Positions 1 through 5,298 of a DNA stretch of 5,298 nucleotides are shown piece after piece (position 1 is the stretch's first letter; every line of letters starts with the position of its first letter). This DNA is from Clostridia bacterium (lineage in GTDB: Bacteria; Bacillota; Clostridia; Oscillospirales; Acutalibacteraceae). Position numbers and translations under genes: made by a program. Location: positions 1-5,298 of the forward strand of contig CAAGRQ010000243.1 in the NCBI GenBank assembly GCA_900772705.1, read 5' to 3'. The notes beneath the pieces were generated by a model. That model did no database searches. It was not told the DNA's origin and saw nothing but the letters and a program-made list of their open reading frames with translations.

Positions 1-55
1 AAGCGCATAATTTGCTAACAAAATAAAAATTTTGAAAAAAATATCAAAAAAGCTA

Positions 56-87
56 TTGACAAAAACGAGTTTTGGTTATACTATAAT
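56..87 (+). promoter_or_regulatory. Probable housekeeping (sigma-A type) promoter of the hrcA operon
   Basis: A perfect -35 hexamer TTGACA lies at 56-61. The -10 is ambiguous: TACTAT at 79-84 gives the ideal 17-base spacing but matches the consensus at four of six positions, while the perfect TATAAT at 82-87 leaves a 20-base spacer. Either choice puts the transcription start at about 91-95, just at the left edge of the CIRCE operator. The DNA upstream (about 20-55) is dense in A- and T-tracts, as in UP-element-like DNA. The assignment as a sigma-A promoter is inferred from the motifs and from the usual arrangement of CIRCE-controlled operons. Confidence 0.75.
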
Positions 88-94
88 AACAAAG

Positions 95-121
95 TTAGCA
101 CTCGGGTGTTAAGAGTGCTAA
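95..121 (+). promoter_or_regulatory. CIRCE operator, binding site of HrcA
   Basis: The arms TTAGCACTC (95-103) and GAGTGCTAA (113-121) are perfect inverted repeats separated by nine bases. This matches the CIRCE consensus TTAGCACTC-N9-GAGTGCTAA with no mismatch. In Firmicutes the HrcA dimer binds this element and blocks transcription of dnaK and groE operons until heat stress draws away the GroEL that keeps HrcA active. Here it lies at or just after the expected transcription start and upstream of the hrcA ribosome binding site, so it controls the whole operon. It would also form a 9-bp hairpin near the 5' end of the mRNA. Confidence 0.97.
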
Positions 122-126
122 TAAGC

Positions 127-136
127 AAAAGGAGGT
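127..136 (+). promoter_or_regulatory. Ribosome binding site that fixes the hrcA start
   Basis: AAAAGGAGGT is a near-full match to the anti-Shine-Dalgarno end of 16S rRNA. Its core AGGAGG ends seven bases before the ATG at 143, which is ideal spacing. The in-frame TTG at 137 would sit only one base after the core and is therefore not a credible start. Confidence 0.9.
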
Positions 137-142
137 TTGAAT

Positions 143-1180
143 ATGATAGGCAACAGACAGTCAGACATATTAGGACTGATAATTCATCATTATATTCAAA
201 CCGGCGAGCCCATGGGTTCAAAAACCCTGTGCCAACTTTTGCCGTATGCGATATCATCGGCAACGATAAGAAACGATATGGCATCTCTCGGAGAACTAGG
301 ATACCTGTGCCAGCGACACACCTCGGGCGGCAGAGTCCCCACTAAGGCATCATACAGGTACTATATAGATAACTTGATGACGCCGAAAGAACTCACCCCT
401 TACGAAAAGCAAAAAATAGACGAAGTGCTCAGCGTAAACGCCTCCGACCCCGAAAGGCTTTTGTCGGATGCGGCAGACTTAATGAGCGACGCCTCCGGCT
501 GCTGTGCATATTTCAGCACGGTAAAGGACGAGTATGATTGCCTGCAAGGCGTTGATTTAATCCCCGCCGGAAACAAAAAGGCGATGCTTGTAATGCTTAC
601 CGTCGGCGGAAAAATCAAATCCTCGGTTATCCAAATGCCTTGCGTAATAGACGAGGAATTCAGAAAACTGTTTTATATCATCACGAGAGAATTTTTCATC
701 GGCGCTCAACTCAACGAAATCAATATGAACCTCATTCAGTCCACCGCTCCCGTGCTCAGAGACAGAATGTTCGATATGATTCCGGCGCTCAGTTCGCTGT
801 GTTCGCTGTGCAGAGAAGCAAGCCGAGGTACGCTGAAAATCGTAGGACAAAACAAACTGCTTTCCCAAGAGGAGTTCGGTGACGGAGTGTACGGCATACT
901 GACATTTCTGGCAGAAAAGAAAAAACTTGAAGAACTGCTCACAAATTTTGCAAAGAGCAACTTAAACAACATATTGTTTATCGGAGACGAAAATCCCGTA
1001 TACGAACTTAAGAGCACGACAATGTCGGTATCAAAATTCAAATATTATGATGACCAACTTGCAACGCTCGGCATCATAGGTTCGCTGAGAATTGACTATG
1101 ACTCTATTCTTCCGAGAATAGATTATATAACAAAAACCTGTTCTAAGCTTCTTAGGGAAGGAGGAGTACATTATGAGTAA
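143..1180 (+). CDS. hrcA: HrcA, heat-inducible transcription repressor
   Basis: A 345-residue protein, the usual length for HrcA. It represses class I heat-shock operons by binding CIRCE, so it regulates its own gene. The N-terminus (about 1-75) is the winged-helix DNA-binding domain: a YIQTGEPMGSKTL segment (17-29), the recognition-helix signature SSATIRNDM (38-46) and the wing HTSGGRVPT (59-67), where most relatives have HTSAGR. The middle and C-terminal part has the GAF-like dimerisation fold, with the family motifs FIGDEN (279-284) and GIIGSLRIDY (310-319). The ATG at 143 is chosen for its ribosome binding site; a TTG two codons upstream is too close to it. The last eight bases overlap grpE, suggesting translational coupling. 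No key motif is missing. Confidence 0.97.
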   Translation: MIGNRQSDILGLIIHHYIQTGEPMGSKTLCQLLPYAISSATIRNDMASLGELGYLCQRHTSGGRVPTKASYRYYIDNLMTPKELTPYEKQKIDEVLSVNASDPERLLSDAADLMSDASGCCAYFSTVKDEYDCLQGVDLIPAGNKKAMLVMLTVGGKIKSSVIQMPCVIDEEFRKLFYIITREFFIGAQLNEINMNLIQSTAPVLRDRMFDMIPALSSLCSLCREASRGTLKIVGQNKLLSQEEFGDGVYGILTFLAEKKKLEELLTNFAKSNLNNILFIGDENPVYELKSTTMSVSKFKYYDDQLATLGIIGSLRIDYDSILPRIDYITKTCSKLLREGGVHYE

Positions 1181-1691
1181 GAAAGAAAAAGAAGAAAAAC
1201 TCATCGAAGAGGAAGAAACCAAAACGGCAGAAGACGTAAAGGTCGAGGAAAAGAAAGAACCGAGCCTTGAAGACCAACTTGCCGATATGAAAAAACAACT
1301 TGCCTACACGGCGGCGGAATACGCCAACTACCGTGCAAGAAGCGCAAAGGAAAAGGAACAGACCTACACCAACGCAAAAGGCAATGTCGTAAAAGAAATT
1401 CTTCCGACAATCGACAATTTGGAGCGTGCGCTGAGCCAAGAAGGCGAGGATTTTGAAGCACTTAAAAAAGGCGTTCAAATGACCGTTGACCAGCTTATGC
1501 AAACACTGAATAAAATCGGCGTAGAAGCCTACGGCGAAAGCGGAGATACATTCGACCCGAACCTTCATCATGCGGTAATGCATACCGACGACGAAGAACT
1601 CGGAGAAAATGTTATAACGGACGTTTTCCAAAAAGGCTATAAAATAGATGACAGAGTTATCAGACCGGCTATGGTTAAAACAGCCAACTGA
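1173..1691 (+). CDS. grpE: GrpE, nucleotide exchange factor for DnaK
   Basis: A 172-residue cytosolic co-chaperone, slightly short for the family. As a dimer it opens the DnaK nucleotide cleft to release ADP, and it often acts as a thermosensor. The first 30 residues are almost all Lys and Glu and look disordered. Residues about 31-75 form the long dimerising coiled coil. LPTIDNLERAL (77-87) belongs to the helical bundle. The C-terminal beta domain carries the GrpE signature FDPNLHHAV (127-135) and the closing FQKGYKIDDRVIRPAMV (152-168). The start ATG lies inside the end of hrcA (8-base overlap) and is preceded by AGGAGG at 1159-1164 with eight bases of spacing. The overlap would couple its translation to that of hrcA. 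Placement between hrcA and dnaK is the classic order in Firmicutes. Confidence 0.97.
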   Translation: MSKKEKEEKLIEEEETKTAEDVKVEEKKEPSLEDQLADMKKQLAYTAAEYANYRARSAKEKEQTYTNAKGNVVKEILPTIDNLERALSQEGEDFEALKKGVQMTVDQLMQTLNKIGVEAYGESGDTFDPNLHHAVMHTDDEELGENVITDVFQKGYKIDDRVIRPAMVKTAN

Positions 1692-1733
1692 TAACAAACA
1701 AAATTAATTATAACTGTAAAGGAGATAAATATT

Positions 1734-3581
1734 ATGGGAAAGATTATCGGTATTGACTTAGGTACAACAAACAGCTGTGTAGCCGTTATCGAAGGCGGCG
1801 AGCCGGTTGTAATCACAAATGCAGAGGGTGCAAGAACAACCCCGTCCGTAGTTGCATTTACAAAGGACGGCGAAAGAATGGTAGGTGCTGTCGCTAAGCG
1901 TCAGGCTATCACAAACCCCGACAAAACAATTTCATCAATCAAGCGTCACATGGGTTCCGACTATAAGGTAACCATCGACGGCAAGGCTTACACACCGCAG
2001 GAAATTTCCTCCGTTATTCTTCAAAAACTTAAAGCAGACGCAGAGGCTTACCTCGGTCAGCCTGTAACAGAAGCAGTTATCACAGTTCCTGCTTACTTCA
2101 CCGACTCACAGCGTCAGGCAACAAAGGACGCAGGTAAAATCGCAGGCCTTGATGTAAAGAGAATCATCAACGAGCCTACCGCAGCGGCTCTTGCTTTCGG
2201 TATTGATAAGGAAGACGACCAAAAGGTTATGGTATACGACCTCGGCGGCGGTACATTCGATGTATCTATCATCGAGATGGGCGACGGCGTTCAGGAAGTT
2301 CTCGCAACAGCAGGTAACAACAAACTCGGCGGCGACGACTTTGATAAGAAAATTATGGATTGGCTCGTAGCAGATTTCAAGGCTCAAAACGGCATTGACC
2401 TTTCGGGCGATAAGATGGCTATGCAGAGAATTAAGGAAGCAGCAGAAAAGGCAAAGATTGACCTTTCCGGTATGACAACCGCGCAAATCAGCCTTCCGTT
2501 CATCACCGCAGACGCAACAGGTCCTAAGCACCTTGAAACTACTCTTACAAGAGCAAAGTTCAACGAAATGACAGCAGACCTTGTTGAGGCTACAATGGGT
2601 CCTGTCCGTCAGGCAATCAACGACAGCGGTCTTTCAATGAGCGAAATCGACAAAGTTCTTCTTGTCGGCGGTTCAACCCGTATTCCTGCCGTTCAGGAAG
2701 CAATTAAGAAGTTCTCGGGCAAAGAGCCTTTCAAGGGCATCAACCCCGATGAATGCGTTGCTATGGGTGCCGCAATTCAGGGCGGTGTTCTTAATAACGA
2801 TGTTGACGGTCTTGTACTTCTTGATGTTACTCCGCTTTCACTCGGTATCGAAACCATGGGCGGCGTAAACACCGTAATCATCGAGCGTAACACAACCATT
2901 CCTACAAAGAAGTCACAGATTTTCTCAACCGCAGCAGATAACCAGACCTCCGTTGAGGTTCATGTTCTCCAGGGTGAAAGAGAATTTGCAAAAGATAACA
3001 AAACTCTCGGTATGTTCCATCTCGACGGCATTCTTCCCGCACGCAGAGGCGTTCCGCAGATTGAGGTAACATTCGATATTGATGAAAACGGTATCGTTCA
3101 CGTATCCGCTAAGGACCTCGGCACAGGCAAGGAACAGCACATTTCCATCACCGCTTCGTCAAATATGTCTAAGGACGATATTGATAAGGCTGTTCGTGAG
3201 GCTGAACAGTTCGCCGCAGAGGATAAGAAGAAGAGAGAGGCAGTAGACCTTCGTAACAACGCAGACCAAATGGTTTACCAAACCGAAAAAATGCTCTCCG
3301 AAGACGGCGACAAGTTCTCCGCAGACGACAAGTCACAACTCGAAACAAAACTCAACGCCCTTAAAGAAGCACTCAAGGGTGAAGATATGGAAGCCATCAA
3401 GTCCACTCAGGAGGATTTGACAAACAAGTTCTATGAGGTATCGCAGAAACTCTACGAAGCAGCTCAGGCAGCACAGGGTGCACAGGCAGGTCCTCAACAG
3501 GGTCAGCCGAATGACGGCTCTCAGCAGGGCGGCAACGCAGGCTACACCGACGCAGATTACACAGAGGTTGACGATAACTAA
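1734..3581 (+). CDS. dnaK: DnaK, Hsp70 molecular chaperone
   Basis: A full-length 615-residue Hsp70 that binds exposed hydrophobic peptides in an ATP-controlled cycle in the cytosol. The N-terminal ATPase domain (about 1-355) has the phosphate-1 motif GIDLGTTNS (6-14), NEPTAAALAFG (146-156), VYDLGGGTFDVSI (167-179) and VLLVGGSTRIPAV (308-320). The interdomain linker and start of the substrate domain are at DGLVLLDVTPLSLGIET (358-374), followed by the beta-sandwich and a helical lid from about 480. The tail (about 578-615) is rich in Gln, Gly and Ala and ends in the acidic EVDDN, like the EEVD-type ends of the family. The segment around 74-90 is short, lacking the insertion of Gram-negative DnaK, which supports a Firmicute. 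AGGAG at 1720-1724 stands nine bases before the ATG. No promoter is evident in the 42-base gap after grpE, so it should share the CIRCE-controlled transcript. Confidence 0.98.
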   Translation: MGKIIGIDLGTTNSCVAVIEGGEPVVITNAEGARTTPSVVAFTKDGERMVGAVAKRQAITNPDKTISSIKRHMGSDYKVTIDGKAYTPQEISSVILQKLKADAEAYLGQPVTEAVITVPAYFTDSQRQATKDAGKIAGLDVKRIINEPTAAALAFGIDKEDDQKVMVYDLGGGTFDVSIIEMGDGVQEVLATAGNNKLGGDDFDKKIMDWLVADFKAQNGIDLSGDKMAMQRIKEAAEKAKIDLSGMTTAQISLPFITADATGPKHLETTLTRAKFNEMTADLVEATMGPVRQAINDSGLSMSEIDKVLLVGGSTRIPAVQEAIKKFSGKEPFKGINPDECVAMGAAIQGGVLNNDVDGLVLLDVTPLSLGIETMGGVNTVIIERNTTIPTKKSQIFSTAADNQTSVEVHVLQGEREFAKDNKTLGMFHLDGILPARRGVPQIEVTFDIDENGIVHVSAKDLGTGKEQHISITASSNMSKDDIDKAVREAEQFAAEDKKKREAVDLRNNADQMVYQTEKMLSEDGDKFSADDKSQLETKLNALKEALKGEDMEAIKSTQEDLTNKFYEVSQKLYEAAQAAQGAQAGPQQGQPNDGSQQGGNAGYTDADYTEVDDN

Positions 3582-3601
3582 TCTAAATTAAAATCAAAAT
3601 A

Positions 3602-3630
3602 GATGGGCGACTGAAATACTGTCGCCCGTT
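3602..3630 (+). other. GC-rich RNA hairpin between dnaK and dnaJ
   Basis: GGGCGAC (3605-3611) and GTCGCCC (3621-3627) are perfect complements around a nine-base loop. Outside the stem, U-G, A-U and G-U pairs can extend it by three in RNA. The hairpin starts about 20 bases after the dnaK stop and is followed by GTTCTAT, not by a T-run, so a strong intrinsic terminator is unlikely. It may slow 3' exonucleases and stabilise the dnaK message, mark a processing site, or terminate partially so that less dnaJ than dnaK is made. These roles are inference. Confidence 0.7.
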
Positions 3631-3642
3631 CTATGATATTAC

Positions 3643-3647
3643 AGGAG
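3643..3647 (+). promoter_or_regulatory. Ribosome binding site that fixes the dnaJ start
   Basis: AGGAG lies six bases before the ATG at 3654. An in-frame ATG at 3633, seven codons upstream, has only hairpin-derived sequence before it and no Shine-Dalgarno. The protein from 3654 begins with MAEQKRDYYEVLG, the normal DnaJ N-terminus. Confidence 0.88.
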
Positions 3648-3653
3648 TTCTAT

Positions 3654-4808
3654 ATGGCAGAACAAAAGAGAGATTATTATGAAGTGCTGGGAGTCGGCAA
3701 GGGCGCCACTCAGGACGAAATAAAAAAGGCATTCAGACAGGCTGCCAAAAAATACCACCCCGACTTAAACAAGGATGACCCGTCAGCCGCAGAGAAATTC
3801 AAGGAATGTAACGAGGCATACTCCGTACTCTCCGATGCAGACAAGCGCAGAAAATACGACCAATTCGGCTTTGCAGGCGTTGACCCGAGTTATGCGGCAA
3901 GTCAGGGCGGAGGCTCAGGCTTCGGCGGAGGTGCTTACGGCTTTGACGGAGATATTGACTTGGGCGATATTTTCAGCAGTTTCTTCGGCGGAGGTTCAGG
4001 CTTCGGCGGGGGCAGAAATCCAAACGCTCCGCAACGAGGCAGGGATATTCAGACCACTATCACCATTTCTTTCGAGGAAGCGGCGAAAGGCTGTAAAAAA
4101 ACCGTTGAGGTTTCCAAGGTTGAGGACTGCTCACAGTGCCACGGCACAGGAGCGGCAGAGGGCACATCGCCCAAGACCTGTACAGCCTGCGGCGGTTCGG
4201 GATATGTAACGGTAAGACAGGGTCAGGGCTTCTTCCAGATGAACACAACCCGTCCTTGCAGTACTTGTAACGGAACAGGTAAGATTATAGAAAAGCCGTG
4301 TCCTAAATGTGCAGGCAGAGGCAAGGTACGCAAAAAGTCAAAAATCGACATCACCATTCCCGCAGGTATCGACAATAATCAGGTCGTTACCGCAAGAGGT
4401 CTCGGCGATGCAGGCATAAACGGCGGACCTGCCGGCGATTTAAGAGTAGGCGTTATAGTAAGAAATCACAAAGACTTTGTTCGTGACGGCTACGATTTGC
4501 ACTACGAAAAGCACATAAGCGTTGCAGAGGCTTGCCTGGGAGTTAAGGTGCGTATTCCTACCCTTGACGGCGATGTCGAATACACCGTACCGGCAGGAAC
4601 ACAGCCGAACGAGGTATTCCGTCTTAAAGGCAAAGGCGTTCAGCGTCTCAACAGCATATCAAAGGGCGACCTTTATGTTCATATTGTTGTTGACATTCCA
4701 AAGTCACTCAGCGAGGAGCAAAAGCGTTTGCTCAAACAGTTTGACAAATCCTATGTCGCAAACACAACGGGCAAAGAAGGCTTCTTTGATAAGTTCAAGA
4801 AAAAGTAA
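3654..4808 (+). CDS. dnaJ: DnaJ, Hsp40 co-chaperone (type I)
   Basis: A complete 384-residue type I DnaJ. It binds unfolded clients, hands them to DnaK and stimulates DnaK ATP hydrolysis. The J domain (about 6-70) contains RDYYEVLGV (6-14) and the essential HPD at 35-37. The Gly/Phe region (about 72-125) includes the DIF motif (105-107), known in the family to affect J-domain control, flanked by two copies of GGGSGFGGG. Four zinc-binding CxxCxGxG repeats follow: CSQCHGTG (159), CTACGGSG (176), CSTCNGTG (202) and CPKCAGRG (216). The client-binding beta domains run to about 350, and a short Lys-rich tail ends the protein. All eight zinc cysteines are present. The gene follows dnaK after 72 bases, with a hairpin but no clear promoter between them, so it is probably the last gene of the operon. 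Confidence 0.97.
   Translation: MAEQKRDYYEVLGVGKGATQDEIKKAFRQAAKKYHPDLNKDDPSAAEKFKECNEAYSVLSDADKRRKYDQFGFAGVDPSYAASQGGGSGFGGGAYGFDGDIDLGDIFSSFFGGGSGFGGGRNPNAPQRGRDIQTTITISFEEAAKGCKKTVEVSKVEDCSQCHGTGAAEGTSPKTCTACGGSGYVTVRQGQGFFQMNTTRPCSTCNGTGKIIEKPCPKCAGRGKVRKKSKIDITIPAGIDNNQVVTARGLGDAGINGGPAGDLRVGVIVRNHKDFVRDGYDLHYEKHISVAEACLGVKVRIPTLDGDVEYTVPAGTQPNEVFRLKGKGVQRLNSISKGDLYVHIVVDIPKSLSEEQKRLLKQFDKSYVANTTGKEGFFDKFKKK
3906..4012 (+). repeat. Direct repeat inside dnaJ encoding GGGSGFGGG twice
   Basis: Two 26-base copies at 3906-3931 and 3987-4012 differ at only two positions and encode the same nonapeptide GGGSGFGGG (residues 85-93 and 112-120) on either side of the GDIF segment. The third-base similarity suggests a fairly recent duplication or gene conversion within the Gly/Phe linker, rather than selection on the protein alone. 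Confidence 0.8.
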
Positions 4809-4839
4809 GACTGTCGATAAAGTCCCTGAACCACGCCTG

Positions 4840-4868
4840 AAATAAATGAATTTAATGTTCATTTATTT
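4840..4868. repeat. Perfect AT-rich inverted repeat downstream of dnaJ
   Basis: AAATAAATGAA (4840-4850) and TTCATTTATTT (4858-4868) are exact complements around a seven-base spacer. There is only one G-C pair in the 11-bp stem, and the following sequence is CTTTACACA, so it is a weak terminator at best. A TTTACA at 4870-4875 could be a -35 with TAAAAT at 4890-4895, but the 14-base spacing is poor. It could equally be an operator-like palindrome or the mRNA 3' end structure. No function can be assigned. Confidence 0.6.
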
Positions 4869-4890
4869 CTTTACACAATTGATATGGGAT

Positions 4891-5075
4891 AAAATAAATC
4901 ATATTCTAAAGAATAGTAAAATTGCCGCAAGCGTCGAGTTTGCGGCAATTTTAGCGTTTTTCGTTTTTTGCTCACAAGCGGTACCATCGTACAGCAAAGT
5001 TCGCAAGAAAACGAAATTCAGAAACTTTCTCGGCAGTCTACATTATGCCATAAATCAGGAGAAGTGATTTATTTT
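4891..5075. repeat. Candidate small repeat element framed by 11-base inverted repeats
   Basis: AAAATAAATCA (4891-4901) recurs inverted as TGATTTATTTT (5065-5075) with no mismatch, and the 185-base segment between holds two further long stems. One is 14 bp around 4917-4953. The other pairs 4959-4971 (TTTCG-T6-GC) with 5003-5016 (GCAAGAAAACGAAA), 13 pairs with one bulged G. Dense nested inverted repeats with no gene resemble a MITE-like or interspersed palindromic element. The match is AT-rich and could be chance; no target duplication is evident and no second copy is in the window. The likely operon terminator lies within it. Confidence 0.3.
4917..4968 (+). terminator. Likely intrinsic terminator of the hrcA-grpE-dnaK-dnaJ operon
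   Basis: A perfect 14-bp stem pairs 4917-4930 with 4940-4953 (core TTGCCGCAA against TTGCGGCAA). Two more pairs (G-U and C-G) can close the loop to five bases. The 3' arm ends in ATTTTA and is followed by two T-runs at 4957-4961 and 4964-4969, separated by CG. This is the strongest hairpin after dnaJ, 108 bases past its stop codon. On the opposite strand the stem is followed by TTTTAC only, so reverse termination would be weaker. Confidence 0.75.
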
Positions 5076-5077
5076 TT
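5050..5077 (+). terminator. Weak hairpin with T6 run, possible secondary terminator
   Basis: ATAAATCA (5050-5057) pairs with TGATTTAT (5065-5072) around the seven-base loop GGAGAAG, and T6 runs from 5072 to 5077. Only two of the eight pairs are G-C, so the stem is weak. Its right arm is also the right arm of the 11-base inverted repeat beginning at 4891, so the two pairings compete. A back-up terminator is possible but not secure. Confidence 0.35.
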
Positions 5078-5166
5078 GTCTTTTTATTAAAAATATTGTG
5101 CATATAGCGCATACACTGAGTGTGCAAAAATGACACCTGTTCCGACTTATCGTTGGTGGAGTGTTA

Positions 5167-5298
5167 ATGATTATGGGATTGATGTGTCTGATTATTAAAG
5201 CATTTTCCGTGGAATATATTGACGCATCAGGAATTCTGCATGAGAATTTTTTCTTATTACCGGTCGGATTCTTATTTATTTTCAGTGGAGTACTGGTG
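5167..5298 (+). CDS. DUF3955-like small membrane protein, 3' part beyond the window
   Basis: The open frame runs to the window edge with no stop and gives 44 residues. It begins MIMGLMCLIIKAF, a hydrophobic helix, then a polar loop EYIDASGILHENF, then FLLPVGFLFIFSGVLV, a second helix. The pattern helix, acidic D-x-x-G-x-LHE loop, FFLxPxGFLF helix matches my memory of the DUF3955 family of about 60-residue two-helix membrane proteins of unknown function. The start is uncertain: ATG 5167 has a loose GGTGGAG (5155-5161) five bases upstream, ATG 5173 is the alternative, and the same frame stays open and hydrophobic back to a TGA at 5131. Codons such as TTA and ATT are more AT-rich than in the chaperone genes. 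It follows the operon terminator, so it is probably a separate unit. Confidence 0.6.
   Translation, partial: MIMGLMCLIIKAFSVEYIDASGILHENFFLLPVGFLFIFSGVLV

Noticed and set aside
62..73. AAAAC-GA-GTTTT palindrome between the -35 and -10 boxes
   Set aside because: A short five-base stem in AT-rich DNA, with CIRCE already explaining regulation.
137..142. TTG start for hrcA two codons upstream of the ATG at 143
   Set aside because: It lies one base after the Shine-Dalgarno core; ATG 143 has ideal seven-base spacing.
106..345. Open frames in other frames of hrcA, dnaK and dnaJ, including this one overlapping CIRCE
   Set aside because: They are out-of-frame shadows of well-identified genes and show no recognisable motifs.
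1152..1697. 181-codon open frame on the minus strand across grpE
   Set aside because: It mirrors grpE codon bias (Lys/Glu codons read backward as Phe/Leu runs), has no ribosome binding site context, and grpE is certain.
1709..1714. TATAAC as a -10 box for a dnaK-specific promoter
   Set aside because: The base positions 17 upstream read AACTGA, not a -35 box, and it lies just before the ribosome binding site.
3632..3637. TATGAT as a -10 box for a dnaJ-specific promoter
   Set aside because: There is no -35 at the right distance, and transcription would start inside or after the ribosome binding site.
3633..3653. Upstream in-frame ATG for dnaJ giving seven extra residues
   Set aside because: There is no ribosome binding site before it, the true AGGAG lies inside the extension, and the extra residues MILQEFY are not part of DnaJ.
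4846..5067. 73-codon + strand frame with a hydrophobic stretch after dnaJ
   Set aside because: It has no Shine-Dalgarno, starts inside the 4840-4868 palindrome, and is encoded across the terminator stem, so the protein is probably a by-product of the repeat sequence.
5130..5198. 22-codon frame starting MTPVPTYRWW, overlapping the DUF3955-like gene
   Set aside because: There is no convincing ribosome binding site and no known leader-peptide feature; kept only as part of the frameshift hypothesis.
1..5298. Search for CRISPR arrays, transposase genes, tRNA/rRNA genes, toxin-antitoxin pairs or a novel defence system
   Set aside because: Nothing of the kind is visible; the coding content is a standard chaperone operon plus one partial small membrane protein.

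Overview
The window holds a complete class I heat-shock operon, hrcA-grpE-dnaK-dnaJ, all on the + strand. It is followed by about 360 bases of AT-rich intergenic DNA rich in inverted repeats, and then the 5' part of a small membrane-protein gene that runs off the right edge. The organism is very probably a low- to mid-GC member of the Clostridia, of the Ruminococcus/Oscillospiraceae type. The reasons are the hrcA-first gene order under a CIRCE operator, strong AGGAGG-type ribosome binding sites, and a DnaK that lacks the extra segment found in the ATPase lobe of Gram-negative DnaK. The genus is an inference and was not tested.

Layout: positions 1-142 carry A-tract-rich DNA, a sigma-A-type promoter (TTGACA at 56-61), a perfect CIRCE inverted repeat (95-121) and the hrcA ribosome binding site. 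hrcA (143-1180) overlaps grpE (1173-1691) by 8 bases. dnaK (1734-3581) follows after 42 bases. A 71-base gap with a GC-rich hairpin separates dnaK from dnaJ (3654-4808). The stretch 4809-5166 has no convincing gene. It holds an AT-only-like palindrome (4840-4868), a strong hairpin plus T-runs that is the likely operon terminator (4917-4968), a second long imperfect stem (4959-5016) and a weaker hairpin before T6 (5050-5077). An 11-base inverted repeat (4891-4901 and 5065-5075) frames much of this. From 5167 onward a DUF3955-like two-helix membrane protein begins.

How the genes work together: DnaK is the ATP-driven Hsp70 chaperone. DnaJ delivers unfolded clients and triggers ATP hydrolysis, and GrpE exchanges ADP for ATP. 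HrcA is the repressor that binds CIRCE and so shuts off its own operon when there is no heat stress. The genes therefore form a closed loop of chaperone supply and its own control.

I found no new defence, mobile or biosynthetic system. The operon is ordinary and intact. The points most worth a second look are the repeat-like intergenic segment after dnaJ, the hairpin between dnaK and dnaJ, and the uncertain 5' end of the DUF3955-like gene.
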